Source: Algibacter miyuki (GTDB lineage Bacteria > Bacteroidota > Bacteroidia > Flavobacteriales > Flavobacteriaceae). From it: DNA of 64,000 nucleotides. Shown here one piece after another: positions 16,607 through 24,424 of the stretch. Positions within the stretch are counted from its first letter, which is position 1, and the number at the start of each line of letters is the position of its first letter. The notes below the pieces were generated by a model. That model was given only the letters and a program-made list of their open reading frames with translations. It searched no databases and was not told the origin of the DNA. The position numbers and the translations under genes are program-made. Where the stretch lies: NCBI RefSeq assembly GCF_030409805.1, contig NZ_JAUFQP010000007.1, forward strand, positions 248,001 to 312,000, written 5' to 3'.

Positions 16607-18922
16607 TTAATACATCAGCTTCATTTTTAGATTTTCCTCACTTTTTATACTTCCTGAATTATTGAAGGTATTATCAGCTGCATAGTTTTCTTTTGCTCCC
16701 CACAGCATAGAAACTAATTCTACCGGATTATTTGTGAACGTATTATTATTAATATTAACATACACAATACCACGATGGTTTAACAACATGCCATTTTTCT
16801 CTTTGGCACCACAGTTTGTAAATGTGCTGTTTGAAACTAATAGATTTCCACCAATAGTAGACTCATCATAACCACCACGATAATAATCGATCACATTTTG
16901 CTTAATAGCATTAAACGTGCAGTTTTCTACGGTTAAGTATTCTGTATTGTAATCGCCTTTATCATTAATTTCTTCAGATAATTCTATACCATTTTCACAG
17001 TTTGAAAAATTAGAATTCTCAAACGTAATACGCTCGGCAAACGATTGTTTATACACTTTTAAAATATAATTGAATTCACTAATATCACAACCAGAAACCG
17101 TTAAACCAAAATGGTTAGACATGTTTTCCTTCAAACTTGCAAAAGCATAATTAGTGTTATTTCCTACTAACACCACATCTTTCAAAGTCAATAACCCTTT
17201 TGGATTTAAAGCAAATAACGGTGTGTTTTCTTCTCCAGAGAAAATAATTTGTGATTTCCCTTTTTCTTTAGATTGAATGGTGATGCTTTTGTTGATCTCT
17301 ATAGATTTTGAAATTTGAAAAACACCCGAATCTAAAGCAATAATATCACCATTTTGAGCCCCGTTAATTTTAGATTGAAGTTCTTCTGCATTAGCAACAG
17401 CAAATGTATTTGCTTCTTTAGCTTCTATTACGTTAGAATACCAGCTCGCACCATACTTCGATTTATCTAAAATATTAGGATCTGGCATATCGGCATTTAC
17501 AAAAGCTCCAATTGTATTTTTACCTACTCTTGAGTTTCCTAATAAATCCTTCGTTATAGTATTAAATTCAAAACCTACATAAGGCGTTATTTCACTTGGT
17601 ACACCTACCGGAATTGATATATTTTCAGAAACTTTTTTCAACTCTAATTTAGCATTCTGCAAACCACCTTTATAATCCTTAAACTTGACGTTTTTATTAT
17701 TGATAACGTTACTTTTGAAAAGTACACCATCAGCTTTATCATGTTCAACAACTGGCAATAAATCGCCTTTTGTGTTATAAATAATATTGTTTGCAACAAC
17801 CGTTCTAATAGGTCTTGCTGAACGAATTTCCGACTTCGGTAACACATCAGATTGCGCAATGTTAGTACCAACACCAAATTGCCAAGGTGATTTACAATCT
17901 ACATAAGTATTATAAGCCACCACAACATCGGTAACTTGATTATATCTATTTAATGGCGATTTTGGTATACCATTCATAACCGCTAGTGGGCTTCGGAAGT
18001 TTTCTCCAATAATATTATAGAAATAATTATTTACAACCCAATGCCCTGTATTTACAAGTCTTATTCCTCCATAGTTTTTATTCTTACCATCTCCAATAAA
18101 ATAATTACCGTCAATAACAGCATAATTACCATGACGAGTTACCACAGAACCTTCACTTTTATAGAATACATTATTTCTAATTTCATTGAAATTGGTTTTA
18201 CTAGAAATTATTTCCACCTCTCCATTACACTCTTCAAATAAATTATTGGCAATAGTAGTATTACTTGGTGACATCGATGTAAAACTACTCCCCAGTTGAA
18301 TAGATTCTCCTCTAGCCCCACCTTTTCTTGGTCTTGGACCAAAATGATTGTTTACAATTTGATGAAAGTTTCTAATACTTTGGTTACCTTTTAAATCGAC
18401 TCTAAGTGTGGGTCCTCCATTCGTTTTACCTGCGATATAACAATGATCTACTTGGTTATGTTTTCCATAAAGCTGAATCCAAAGATCATCTTTATCGCGT
18501 TCTTTTTGGTTGTAATCTAAAATCACGCAATTGGTCACTCTAGAATAGTTGGCAACTTCTTCTTCACTTGTTCTGAATGCAATAACGTTTTCAGTTGGCG
18601 TATATCCATTCCTAAAATACAAGCCTTCTACAATTAAGTAATTTCCGGCAATTTCTAAATTAGAAACCCCCTCAATAAATACTTGACCTGGCGTTTCTGC
18701 CCTTAAACTAATTGGAGCTTCTTCAGTGCCTTCTCCTATTAACTTTATTTCAACATTTTCCCAAACACCGTTTGCTAAAATAATATCGTCTCCGGCCTTT
18801 ACATTTTTGATAGCCTCGTACAATTCATCATTGGTTTTCACTAAAACACCTGTATTATCAACTTTCTTATCACAAGAAAAACACAATACCACTACAGTTA
18901 AAAGACAAAACAACTTATTCAT
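16607..18922 (-). CDS. PL6-family alginate lyase, two beta-helix modules (lipoprotein)
   Basis: I choose the ATG at 18922 (771 residues) because it yields a short lipoprotein signal, MNKLFCLLTVVVLCFSC; an in-frame ATG 10 codons upstream (18952) adds MFKLVKICFF. Residues about 25-500 form a parallel beta-helix of the chondroitinase-B/PL6 type, with the Lys/Arg-rich RPRKGGARGESIQLG turn and the later EIISSKTN and RHGNYAVIDGNYF strands. Residues about 510-770 are a second beta-helix (NAEELQSKINGAQNGD onward), as in two-module PL6 enzymes. It lies 48 bases after an 83-codon T9SS mini-gene and probably shares its promoter. Confidence 0.88.
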   Translation of the reverse strand: MNKLFCLLTVVVLCFSCDKKVDNTGVLVKTNDELYEAIKNVKAGDDIILANGVWENVEIKLIGEGTEEAPISLRAETPGQVFIEGVSNLEIAGNYLIVEGLYFRNGYTPTENVIAFRTSEEEVANYSRVTNCVILDYNQKERDKDDLWIQLYGKHNQVDHCYIAGKTNGGPTLRVDLKGNQSIRNFHQIVNNHFGPRPRKGGARGESIQLGSSFTSMSPSNTTIANNLFEECNGEVEIISSKTNFNEIRNNVFYKSEGSVVTRHGNYAVIDGNYFIGDGKNKNYGGIRLVNTGHWVVNNYFYNIIGENFRSPLAVMNGIPKSPLNRYNQVTDVVVAYNTYVDCKSPWQFGVGTNIAQSDVLPKSEIRSARPIRTVVANNIIYNTKGDLLPVVEHDKADGVLFKSNVINNKNVKFKDYKGGLQNAKLELKKVSENISIPVGVPSEITPYVGFEFNTITKDLLGNSRVGKNTIGAFVNADMPDPNILDKSKYGASWYSNVIEAKEANTFAVANAEELQSKINGAQNGDIIALDSGVFQISKSIEINKSITIQSKEKGKSQIIFSGEENTPLFALNPKGLLTLKDVVLVGNNTNYAFASLKENMSNHFGLTVSGCDISEFNYILKVYKQSFAERITFENSNFSNCENGIELSEEINDKGDYNTEYLTVENCTFNAIKQNVIDYYRGGYDESTIGGNLLVSNSTFTNCGAKEKNGMLLNHRGIVYVNINNNTFTNNPVELVSMLWGAKENYAADNTFNNSGSIKSEENLKMKLMY

Positions 18923-18999
18923 AAAAAAACATATTTTTACTAATTTAAACAAAAAAGAAGGCCTCTTTAGGAAAAAGACCTTCTTTTTAAAACAACTAA

Positions 19000-19251
19000 C
19001 TACTCAACTACTAATTTATTAATGAAGCTCTTTTCTGAAGCGATTATATTTATAGCATAAACACTTTTCGACAAGCTTGATATATCTAACTTACTATTTA
19101 ACAAATTCGTTTTTAAAGCCATGCATTTACTAGCAACATGACTCCCATTTAATGAGATAACATGTGTAGCTTTAAAATTTATTTCAGCATGAACTTGATA
19201 AAATCCTGAAACTGCCGCTAACAAAAATGTAAAAAGTTCCTTTTTTTTCAC
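19000..19251 (-). CDS. 83-residue secreted mini-protein: signal peptide fused to a T9SS sorting-domain remnant
   Basis: It starts at GTG 19251, followed by an A8 run. Residues 1-22 are a signal peptide ending QVHA. The rest ends LDISSLSKSVYAINIIASE...KLVVE, the closing pattern of type A T9SS C-terminal sorting domains. There is no room for a cargo domain, and the usual YPNP opening is missing. It is the first gene after the strongest operator array of the locus and lies immediately before PL6. It could be an internal-deletion relic of a T9SS-exported lyase, or a real small surface protein. Confidence 0.6.
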   Translation of the reverse strand: MKKKELFTFLLAAVSGFYQVHAEINFKATHVISLNGSHVASKCMALKTNLLNSKLDISSLSKSVYAINIIASEKSFINKLVVE

Positions 19252-19579
19252 AATCGTTTAGTTTGGTTTAGGGTTTTCACTGGAAAACCACATTGGTTTA
19301 CCAGTTTGGTTTTCCAAATATATGCATATTTTGGTCTTATCCAAATTTTTTTAACACAAAATATTATGAATACGCATTATTTTTAACGAAAAATGATAAA
19401 AACTCAAAAGAATAGATCTTTTCTAATAAGAAAATACAGATATCTGTATATTTACAAGTTATTTTTTAAATTGAAGATGGCATTGCTTAGCACATTAAAA
19501 ATGCGAACTAAAAACATAATTATAAATGCTAGTGAAGTAACAAATTAATAAAAGCACCTGTTTACTAGAAGCTTATATC
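19252..19579 (-). other. Intergenic region upstream of the mini-protein/PL6 unit
   Basis: 328 bases. Operators and promoter occupy 19281-19345. Bases 19346-19579, downstream of the RemB-like gene, are AT-rich; I see no gene and no convincing terminator there. Confidence 0.5.
19281..19345 (-). promoter_or_regulatory. Promoter of the mini-protein/PL6 unit with a triple phased operator
   Basis: On the minus strand TTTG (19345-19342), exactly 19 bases, TATATTTG (19322-19315). Three boxes, TGGTTTTCCA (19307-19316), TGGTTTACCA (19294-19303) and TGGAAAACCA (19281-19290), have centres at 13-bp steps from the -7 box into the transcribed region. The outer two are less perfect than the middle one. Confidence 0.8.
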
Positions 19580-21706
19580 TTAATAATCAAAATACCAATT
19601 AAACAAATCGGTTCTAATACCAAAATTAAACCAGACCGTATTACTTTTAAACGTGGTTGCAGTATTAGCTTCCGGATTAAAATTACGCACGGTAACATCG
19701 GCAAAAACTTTTAAATTAGATGCCGGATTTACAACATAACCCGCTTGTAAATTTCCGTTAAAGATGTTCGATTTTAAACCTTGACCAACTTCAACTCCCG
19801 CGTCGAATGGCCGGTCGTTATAGTTTTTAAAGATGTCAGCACCATAACTAAATGCATCCGTATCATCATTAAAATCTAAACCACGTACACCAAAAATTAA
19901 TTTAGCATCAGCAAACCAACGTTTATAATGGTAACGCCCTATAAGAATGGCTTCGCTGAAATTAGCACCCCACAAATGCGCCATAGATTGATTGTTATGG
20001 CCGTAATTGGTTGCTATTGTATTATGTGAATACGTGTAAGGACGAATGCGATTATATTCAAACTGAAGCAATAAATTTTCAACATCAAAGGCGTTGTAAT
20101 ATTTAACACCAAGCTGGTAACCAAATTTGTTTTTCCAACTTTTCTCTCCTCCTTTTATATCATTTAACGAAAATTCATCTAAAACAAATTGACTGTATAA
20201 ATTGATATTATCGTTCCATTTATACTTTGCTGAAGCTCCTACAATGGCATTTCCAGCATCTTGTCCTGTTTCAAACTCTATAGCACGGTAAAAAATAATT
20301 GGATTTAAATAGTTAACATCGAACCCTCTATTATTAGAATTGCTCCAAACTACAGATTCAAACAACCCTAAATTGAATCGTTTAGAGACATTCCAACTTA
20401 AATAATGGTTCGCCATATATTTGGTTAAGAAAGCACCATCTTCCGTAACTTCTGGACGTACATCTTTTAACCACATCCAGGTATTGGTATATTTAATTTT
20501 CCAAAACTTAGTATTCAATTTTAAAAACGGATGCGGACTAGCAACATCGCTAAGCAACAACGAGCGATACCCATCTCCTATAAAGTTTTTACCATGTCCG
20601 AATTGAATGTTTATAAATTTCGCAGGAGCATAAGACATGTACGCTTCGGCCACTGGATAATCATAAGAATCTGTTTTAAAACGCTTCGCAATACCGCGAC
20701 CAGGAATAATTGCTGGATCGGGACCAAAGGCTTTTAAGCTTTCGGAATACTGATTAACATAATCGGCAAAACGACCTTGACTTTCAAAAACGGAAGCGTA
20801 AAAATTGAATTTCTTACCCAAACCACCTTGAACTAAAAACCCACGTGTGTTATTGTAAGTTGAACTAAAGTCGGCATCAGTATCTTTTCCAACTTCTAAA
20901 TCTAAAATAGGATCGATAGTAAACCAGTAATCATCACTTTGTAACTGCACTAAATGTTCGTTCCATAATTTTTCACCTGCCCAAGTTTTAGTTTCTCGCT
21001 GCAAGGCTTCTGCTTCAGCATCAAAATCGTAATACGCCGCTACCTCTTCATAAATCAACGGCTTAGATGCTGTATGACTATTTGTGCCAACCAAATTCAT
21101 ACTTCGATCGAATCGTGCATAATCACTATGCGTGAACTGAATATTTAACTGACTGCTGTGCGCTTTATTTTCAAAAGCCTTTAATGCTTTATTCACCTTA
21201 TCGAATTCCGATTTTGCTTCTTGCTCTAGCTTAGAGAACTCCGTTATACTTTTATTCTTGTTATTTTCATTAGCCTTGCTTTTATACTCTAGAGTATAAC
21301 GTTGGTCTACCAATGGTATTTTTATTGGCATGCTGTATTGCTTAAAACTGGGACGCCCATTATACGTGGCAGGTTTTATTTTTGGAAAGATTGAAAAAAC
21401 ACGGTTCACTTCTGTTTTTAATTCATCATAAACCGCATCAACATACACTACTTTAAATTGTCCCGTGGTATCAACTTCGAAAAGCACGGAAACTTCACCT
21501 TTATAGTTTTCATTTAAAACCTTTTCTGGTACTTTAAACGAGTTATAAATATGATTATATACATTGTTATCAAAACAATTTCGCTGTTCGTTAAACGCAA
21601 TGCTATCGCAATTAGGGAACATTGGAGATTTTTCTAAATAAGCATTGTTTTGGGCAGGGCTAAAGTATTGAACAAAAATAAAAAGGAGTACAATAATTTG
21701 TTTCAT
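19580..21706 (-). CDS. remB: RemB-like gliding-associated outer-membrane protein with an N-terminal TonB-like domain
   Basis: 708 residues, signal peptide to SPAQ. Residues about 28-135 (MFPNCDSI...IKPATYNGRP...MPIKIPL) resemble the C-terminal domain of the two TonB proteins encoded next to it, including the FPxC...C pair. A Lys/Glu-rich helical linker follows (about 140-180), then an outer-membrane barrel with WLKDVRPEVTEDG and repeated aromatic-rich strands to the C-terminal F. This layout resembles RemB, a Flavobacterium gliding motility protein. The neighbouring tonB genes and sprA support a surface or gliding role. The Wzi-like barrel annotation would be an alternative. Confidence 0.62.
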   Translation of the reverse strand: MKQIIVLLFIFVQYFSPAQNNAYLEKSPMFPNCDSIAFNEQRNCFDNNVYNHIYNSFKVPEKVLNENYKGEVSVLFEVDTTGQFKVVYVDAVYDELKTEVNRVFSIFPKIKPATYNGRPSFKQYSMPIKIPLVDQRYTLEYKSKANENNKNKSITEFSKLEQEAKSEFDKVNKALKAFENKAHSSQLNIQFTHSDYARFDRSMNLVGTNSHTASKPLIYEEVAAYYDFDAEAEALQRETKTWAGEKLWNEHLVQLQSDDYWFTIDPILDLEVGKDTDADFSSTYNNTRGFLVQGGLGKKFNFYASVFESQGRFADYVNQYSESLKAFGPDPAIIPGRGIAKRFKTDSYDYPVAEAYMSYAPAKFINIQFGHGKNFIGDGYRSLLLSDVASPHPFLKLNTKFWKIKYTNTWMWLKDVRPEVTEDGAFLTKYMANHYLSWNVSKRFNLGLFESVVWSNSNNRGFDVNYLNPIIFYRAIEFETGQDAGNAIVGASAKYKWNDNINLYSQFVLDEFSLNDIKGGEKSWKNKFGYQLGVKYYNAFDVENLLLQFEYNRIRPYTYSHNTIATNYGHNNQSMAHLWGANFSEAILIGRYHYKRWFADAKLIFGVRGLDFNDDTDAFSYGADIFKNYNDRPFDAGVEVGQGLKSNIFNGNLQAGYVVNPASNLKVFADVTVRNFNPEANTATTFKSNTVWFNFGIRTDLFNWYFDY

Positions 21707-21808
21707 TGCTTGAAGGGTATTGACAAATCGAATAAATATCTTAAAGGGTGAAAGATACCATATTTTTTACATTTCATCTTAAAAACACGCCCTTGTTCGT
21801 ATAAATAA

Positions 21809-21836
21809 CAAAGCCGCTAAACAATTAGCGGCTTTG
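21809..21836 (-). terminator. Terminator downstream of the first tonB gene
   Basis: CAAAGCCGCTAA (21809-21820) pairs perfectly with TTAGCGGCTTTG (21825-21836), followed by a U-rich stretch in the minus direction. Confidence 0.75.
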
Positions 21837-21856
21837 AATAAAACATATTGAAGGTT

Positions 21857-22654
21857 CTAATTTTGTACACTAAACACAATAGGTAATGTATAAATAACGC
21901 TCACATTTTTGTCGCGTTGTTTTCCCGGTGTCATTTCTGGAATATAATTAATAACCCTTTTGGCTTCTTTTTCCAATTCAGGATGCGTTCCTCTAGTTTT
22001 TATCTCGGTAACACGCCCTGTTTTATCAATTTTAAACTGCGTACGAATGACTTGTTTTCCTGACAAACCTAATGAGCTACCCAAATCGGTATCAAACTTT
22101 TTCTGAACGAGTTTGGTGATTTTATCCGACATGCACTTTCGTTTATCCAAATTTGTTTTTTTGTTTTCACAACCTGGATAAATAGGCACAAATTCAACGC
22201 TAACAAAATCTACAGGAGGCGCTTCTTCAGGCACCCCTTCAACAACGATATCTATAATATCTATAGGATCGGAAGTTGTGTTTTCCTCAGCAGTAATAAT
22301 TTTAAGAGCTTCTTTTAGTGGCGTATCATCATCAACAATAGTAACTTCATCAATAAGTTTTGCTACCTGCTGAGCTTCTTGACGCATTTCTACTTTTGGC
22401 TCTTCATAAACTTGGAAGTTTTCAATTCGAATTTCTTCGGAAACATTGGGTTCAACCATACCGACATCGATACTTTCTAATTCCGTTGCAAACTTCATTT
22501 CTAAAAGTCCGTAGACCATGAACAAACAGACTATTAATCCGACTTGAAAATAAAGGGTGGAATTTTTTTGTAAATTTGCATCATGCTTTTGTGATTTTTT
22601 CACGAGTTGCTCATTTTGCCGAATGAGTTCGTGAGTTTTTTTTGGATTACTCAT
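21857..22654 (-). CDS. TonB-family energy transducer
   Basis: 265 residues: a charged cytoplasmic N-terminus of about 30 residues, one membrane helix (LYFQVGLIVCLFMVYGLLEM), a Glu/Val-rich periplasmic linker with VPEEAPP, and a TonB C-terminal domain ending with MTPGKQRDKNVSVIYTLPIVFSVQN. The domain carries the FPxC-type Cys pair (IYPGCE...RKCM) typical of Bacteroidota TonBs. It powers TonB-dependent outer-membrane transporters. It closely resembles the next tonB gene in both layout and C-terminal sequence, so the pair looks like a tandem duplication; the linker lacks the long proline run of its neighbour. Confidence 0.85.
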   Translation of the reverse strand: MSNPKKTHELIRQNEQLVKKSQKHDANLQKNSTLYFQVGLIVCLFMVYGLLEMKFATELESIDVGMVEPNVSEEIRIENFQVYEEPKVEMRQEAQQVAKLIDEVTIVDDDTPLKEALKIITAEENTTSDPIDIIDIVVEGVPEEAPPVDFVSVEFVPIYPGCENKKTNLDKRKCMSDKITKLVQKKFDTDLGSSLGLSGKQVIRTQFKIDKTGRVTEIKTRGTHPELEKEAKRVINYIPEMTPGKQRDKNVSVIYTLPIVFSVQN

Positions 22655-22714
22655 AATTATTATGATTTAAAATGTTAATATTATGCTAAAGTCACAATAA
22701 GCGTACCAAAAAAG

Positions 22715-22746
22715 AAATCCCGTTACAAATAAATGTAACGGGATTT
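22715..22746 (-). terminator. Terminator downstream of the second tonB gene
   Basis: AAATCCCGTTACA (22715-22727) pairs perfectly with TGTAACGGGATTT (22734-22746); an AT-rich tail follows in the minus direction. Confidence 0.75.
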
Positions 22747-22784
22747 TATATTATAGTGCTGTTTTACAACAGCTATGAAAAAAC

Positions 22785-23504
22785 TTAATCTTGAACTTGG
22801 AATACAATAGGTAAAGAGTAAGGTACTGTTACTGCTTTTCCACGTTGCATACCTGGTTTCATTTTAGGCAACATGTTAATAACACGCGCTGCTTCTTTTT
22901 CTAAACCTGGGTGTGGTGCTCTTGAACGTACACCAACAACGTTTCCTGTTTTATCAATTTTAAAAATTACATTGATACGTTGTCTTCCTGATAATCCTAA
23001 ATCACTAGCTAATTCTGTGTTGAATTTTTTAGTTACAAATTTTTGAATTTTTTCAGACATACAAGCTTTTTTAGCTGCGTTATTTCCTTTTTCGCAACCT
23101 GGAAATACTGGTACATTTTCAATTACAGAAAATGGTACTTCAATATCTTCATCAACTTCTACTACTTCTACTTCTTCAACCTCAACAATTTCTGTTTCTT
23201 GATCAACTTCGGTAGACTCTATAATGGTTTCCTCAATTTCCACTTCATCCTCTACAATTTCAATAACTTCTGGAGCTGCAGGTGGCGGCGGTGGTGGTGG
23301 AGGTGTTTGTAATAACTCCGTAATTGGAATTTCTTCTTCTATTTCTTCATCCATACTTACGACTCCGATATCAGTGATAACATCATCATATGTTTTAAAG
23401 TTAATAGCGAAGTTTGTTAAAAATAACATCAGCGCTAAGCCGATAGCGAAATACAAAGAACTGTTACGTCCTACATTTGCTTTATGATTTTTTTTAAGTT
23501 CCAT
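22785..23504 (-). CDS. tonB: TonB-family energy transducer with proline and Glu/Val linker
   Basis: 239 residues. One membrane helix near the N-terminus (SLYFAIGLALMLFLTNFAINF) is followed by an octaproline run (about 68-75), a Glu/Val repeat linker (EVEEVEVVEVDED) that can span the periplasm, and a TonB C-terminal domain (FPGCEK...KACM...MKPGMQRGKAVTVPYSLPIVFQVQD). It delivers proton-motive energy to SusC-type and other TonB-dependent receptors. Terminators on both sides make it an independent transcription unit from the tonB paralogue downstream. Confidence 0.88.
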   Translation of the reverse strand: MELKKNHKANVGRNSSLYFAIGLALMLFLTNFAINFKTYDDVITDIGVVSMDEEIEEEIPITELLQTPPPPPPPPAAPEVIEIVEDEVEIEETIIESTEVDQETEIVEVEEVEVVEVDEDIEVPFSVIENVPVFPGCEKGNNAAKKACMSEKIQKFVTKKFNTELASDLGLSGRQRINVIFKIDKTGNVVGVRSRAPHPGLEKEAARVINMLPKMKPGMQRGKAVTVPYSLPIVFQVQD

Positions 23505-23551
23505 AATATAATTTAGTTAATCAAGAATGCTAAAATAACTATTTATTTATC

Positions 23552-23584
23552 AAAAAAGCAAGTCTTTATTACTTTTTAACTTGC
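23552..23584 (-). terminator. Terminator overlapping the end of the vanZ-like gene
   Basis: GCAAGT (23558-23563) pairs with ACTTGC (23579-23584), followed in the minus direction by six T (23557-23552). The stop codon of the VanZ gene lies inside the loop. Confidence 0.7.
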
Positions 23585-23946
23585 ATTTTATTTATTTGCC
23601 ACAATATCAAAGTGGTGAGTAAAGCGCCTAGGCTGTTTGCTACAATGTCGTAAACATCCATCGAACGATATGCTGTTACTGTGCCTTGTAAGACTTCTAT
23701 AACAACTCCAAACACTATAGCAAAGCCGCATGCATAAATTAAAGCTTTTTTTGTACTCAGTTTTATATTGAATACAAAAGCTGCACTCCAAAGCGTTGTA
23801 AACACCGCATAAGCTCCAAAATGATATATTTTATCGGCAAACGAAACCCCTAAACTGGGTACGTTTTTTAAAGACATCAAACAGGCCAATGTTAAAACAA
23901 TGGTGTATAAAATTGCTGTGGGTAATGCTATTTTTTTAAGCACCAA
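23569..23946 (-). CDS. VanZ-like small membrane protein
   Basis: 125 residues with four predicted membrane helices and the VanZ pattern [19 protein letters not shown] and later [26 protein letters not shown]. The polar D/H residues of helix 2 and the R-SMDVYD motif are conserved in the family; its biochemical function is poorly known (teicoplanin resistance for the founding member). It overlaps the 3' end of gcvH by 11 bases, so the two are co-transcribed. Confidence 0.8.
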   Translation of the reverse strand: MVLKKIALPTAILYTIVLTLACLMSLKNVPSLGVSFADKIYHFGAYAVFTTLWSAAFVFNIKLSTKKALIYACGFAIVFGVVIEVLQGTVTAYRSMDVYDIVANSLGALLTTLILWQINKMQVKK

Positions 23947-24316
23947 TTAAGGCTTTATAATCATCAGCAGACATTAAGCCATCAATTTGAGATACATCTG
24001 AACATTTTACTTTTATCATCCAACCAGCTCCATAAGGATCTGTGTTTACTTTTTCTGGCTCGTCTTCTAAGCTTTCATTGAATTCGATAACTTCACCTGA
24101 AACAGGTAAAAACAAATCAGATACTGTTTTAACCGCTTCAACAGTTCCAAAAACTTCATCGGCGTCTAATGTTTCATCTACAGTTTCAACTTCAACATAA
24201 ACAATATCACCAAGCTCACTTTGTGCAAAATCGGTAATACCAACGACAACAACATCGCCTTCAACTTTTACCCATTCGTGATCTTTTGTGTACTTTAATT
24301 CTGCTGGAATATTCAT
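23936..24316 (-). CDS. gcvH: Glycine cleavage system H protein
   Basis: 126 residues, the standard length. The lipoyl-attachment Lys is K63 in [20 protein letters not shown]. It shuttles the aminomethyl group between P, T and L proteins; none of these is in the window. It is the first gene of a gcvH-vanZ unit with its own consensus promoter, just beyond the 3' end of sprA. Confidence 0.95.
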   Translation of the reverse strand: MNIPAELKYTKDHEWVKVEGDVVVVGITDFAQSELGDIVYVEVETVDETLDADEVFGTVEAVKTVSDLFLPVSGEVIEFNESLEDEPEKVNTDPYGAGWMIKVKCSDVSQIDGLMSADDYKALIGA

Positions 24317-24382
24317 ATTATTATACTTTAATTTTTAAGTTTTCTTTTCATTTAACCAAAAATGGTCACTTTTAATTTTGAA

Positions 24383-24413
24383 CAAATGTATTTATTCAGA
24401 ATTGAAATTCAAA
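24383..24413 (-). promoter_or_regulatory. gcvH promoter
   Basis: On the minus strand TTTG (24413-24410), exactly 19 bases, TACATTTG (24390-24383). A full Bacteroidota consensus, about 65 bases before the start codon and immediately after the sprA stop. Confidence 0.8.
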
Positions 24414-24424
24414 TAGAATGATTA

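Noticed and set aside
23043-23487. Gly/Trp-rich plus-strand frames over the second tonB gene
   Set aside because: Mirror images of the octaproline and Glu/Val linker codons.
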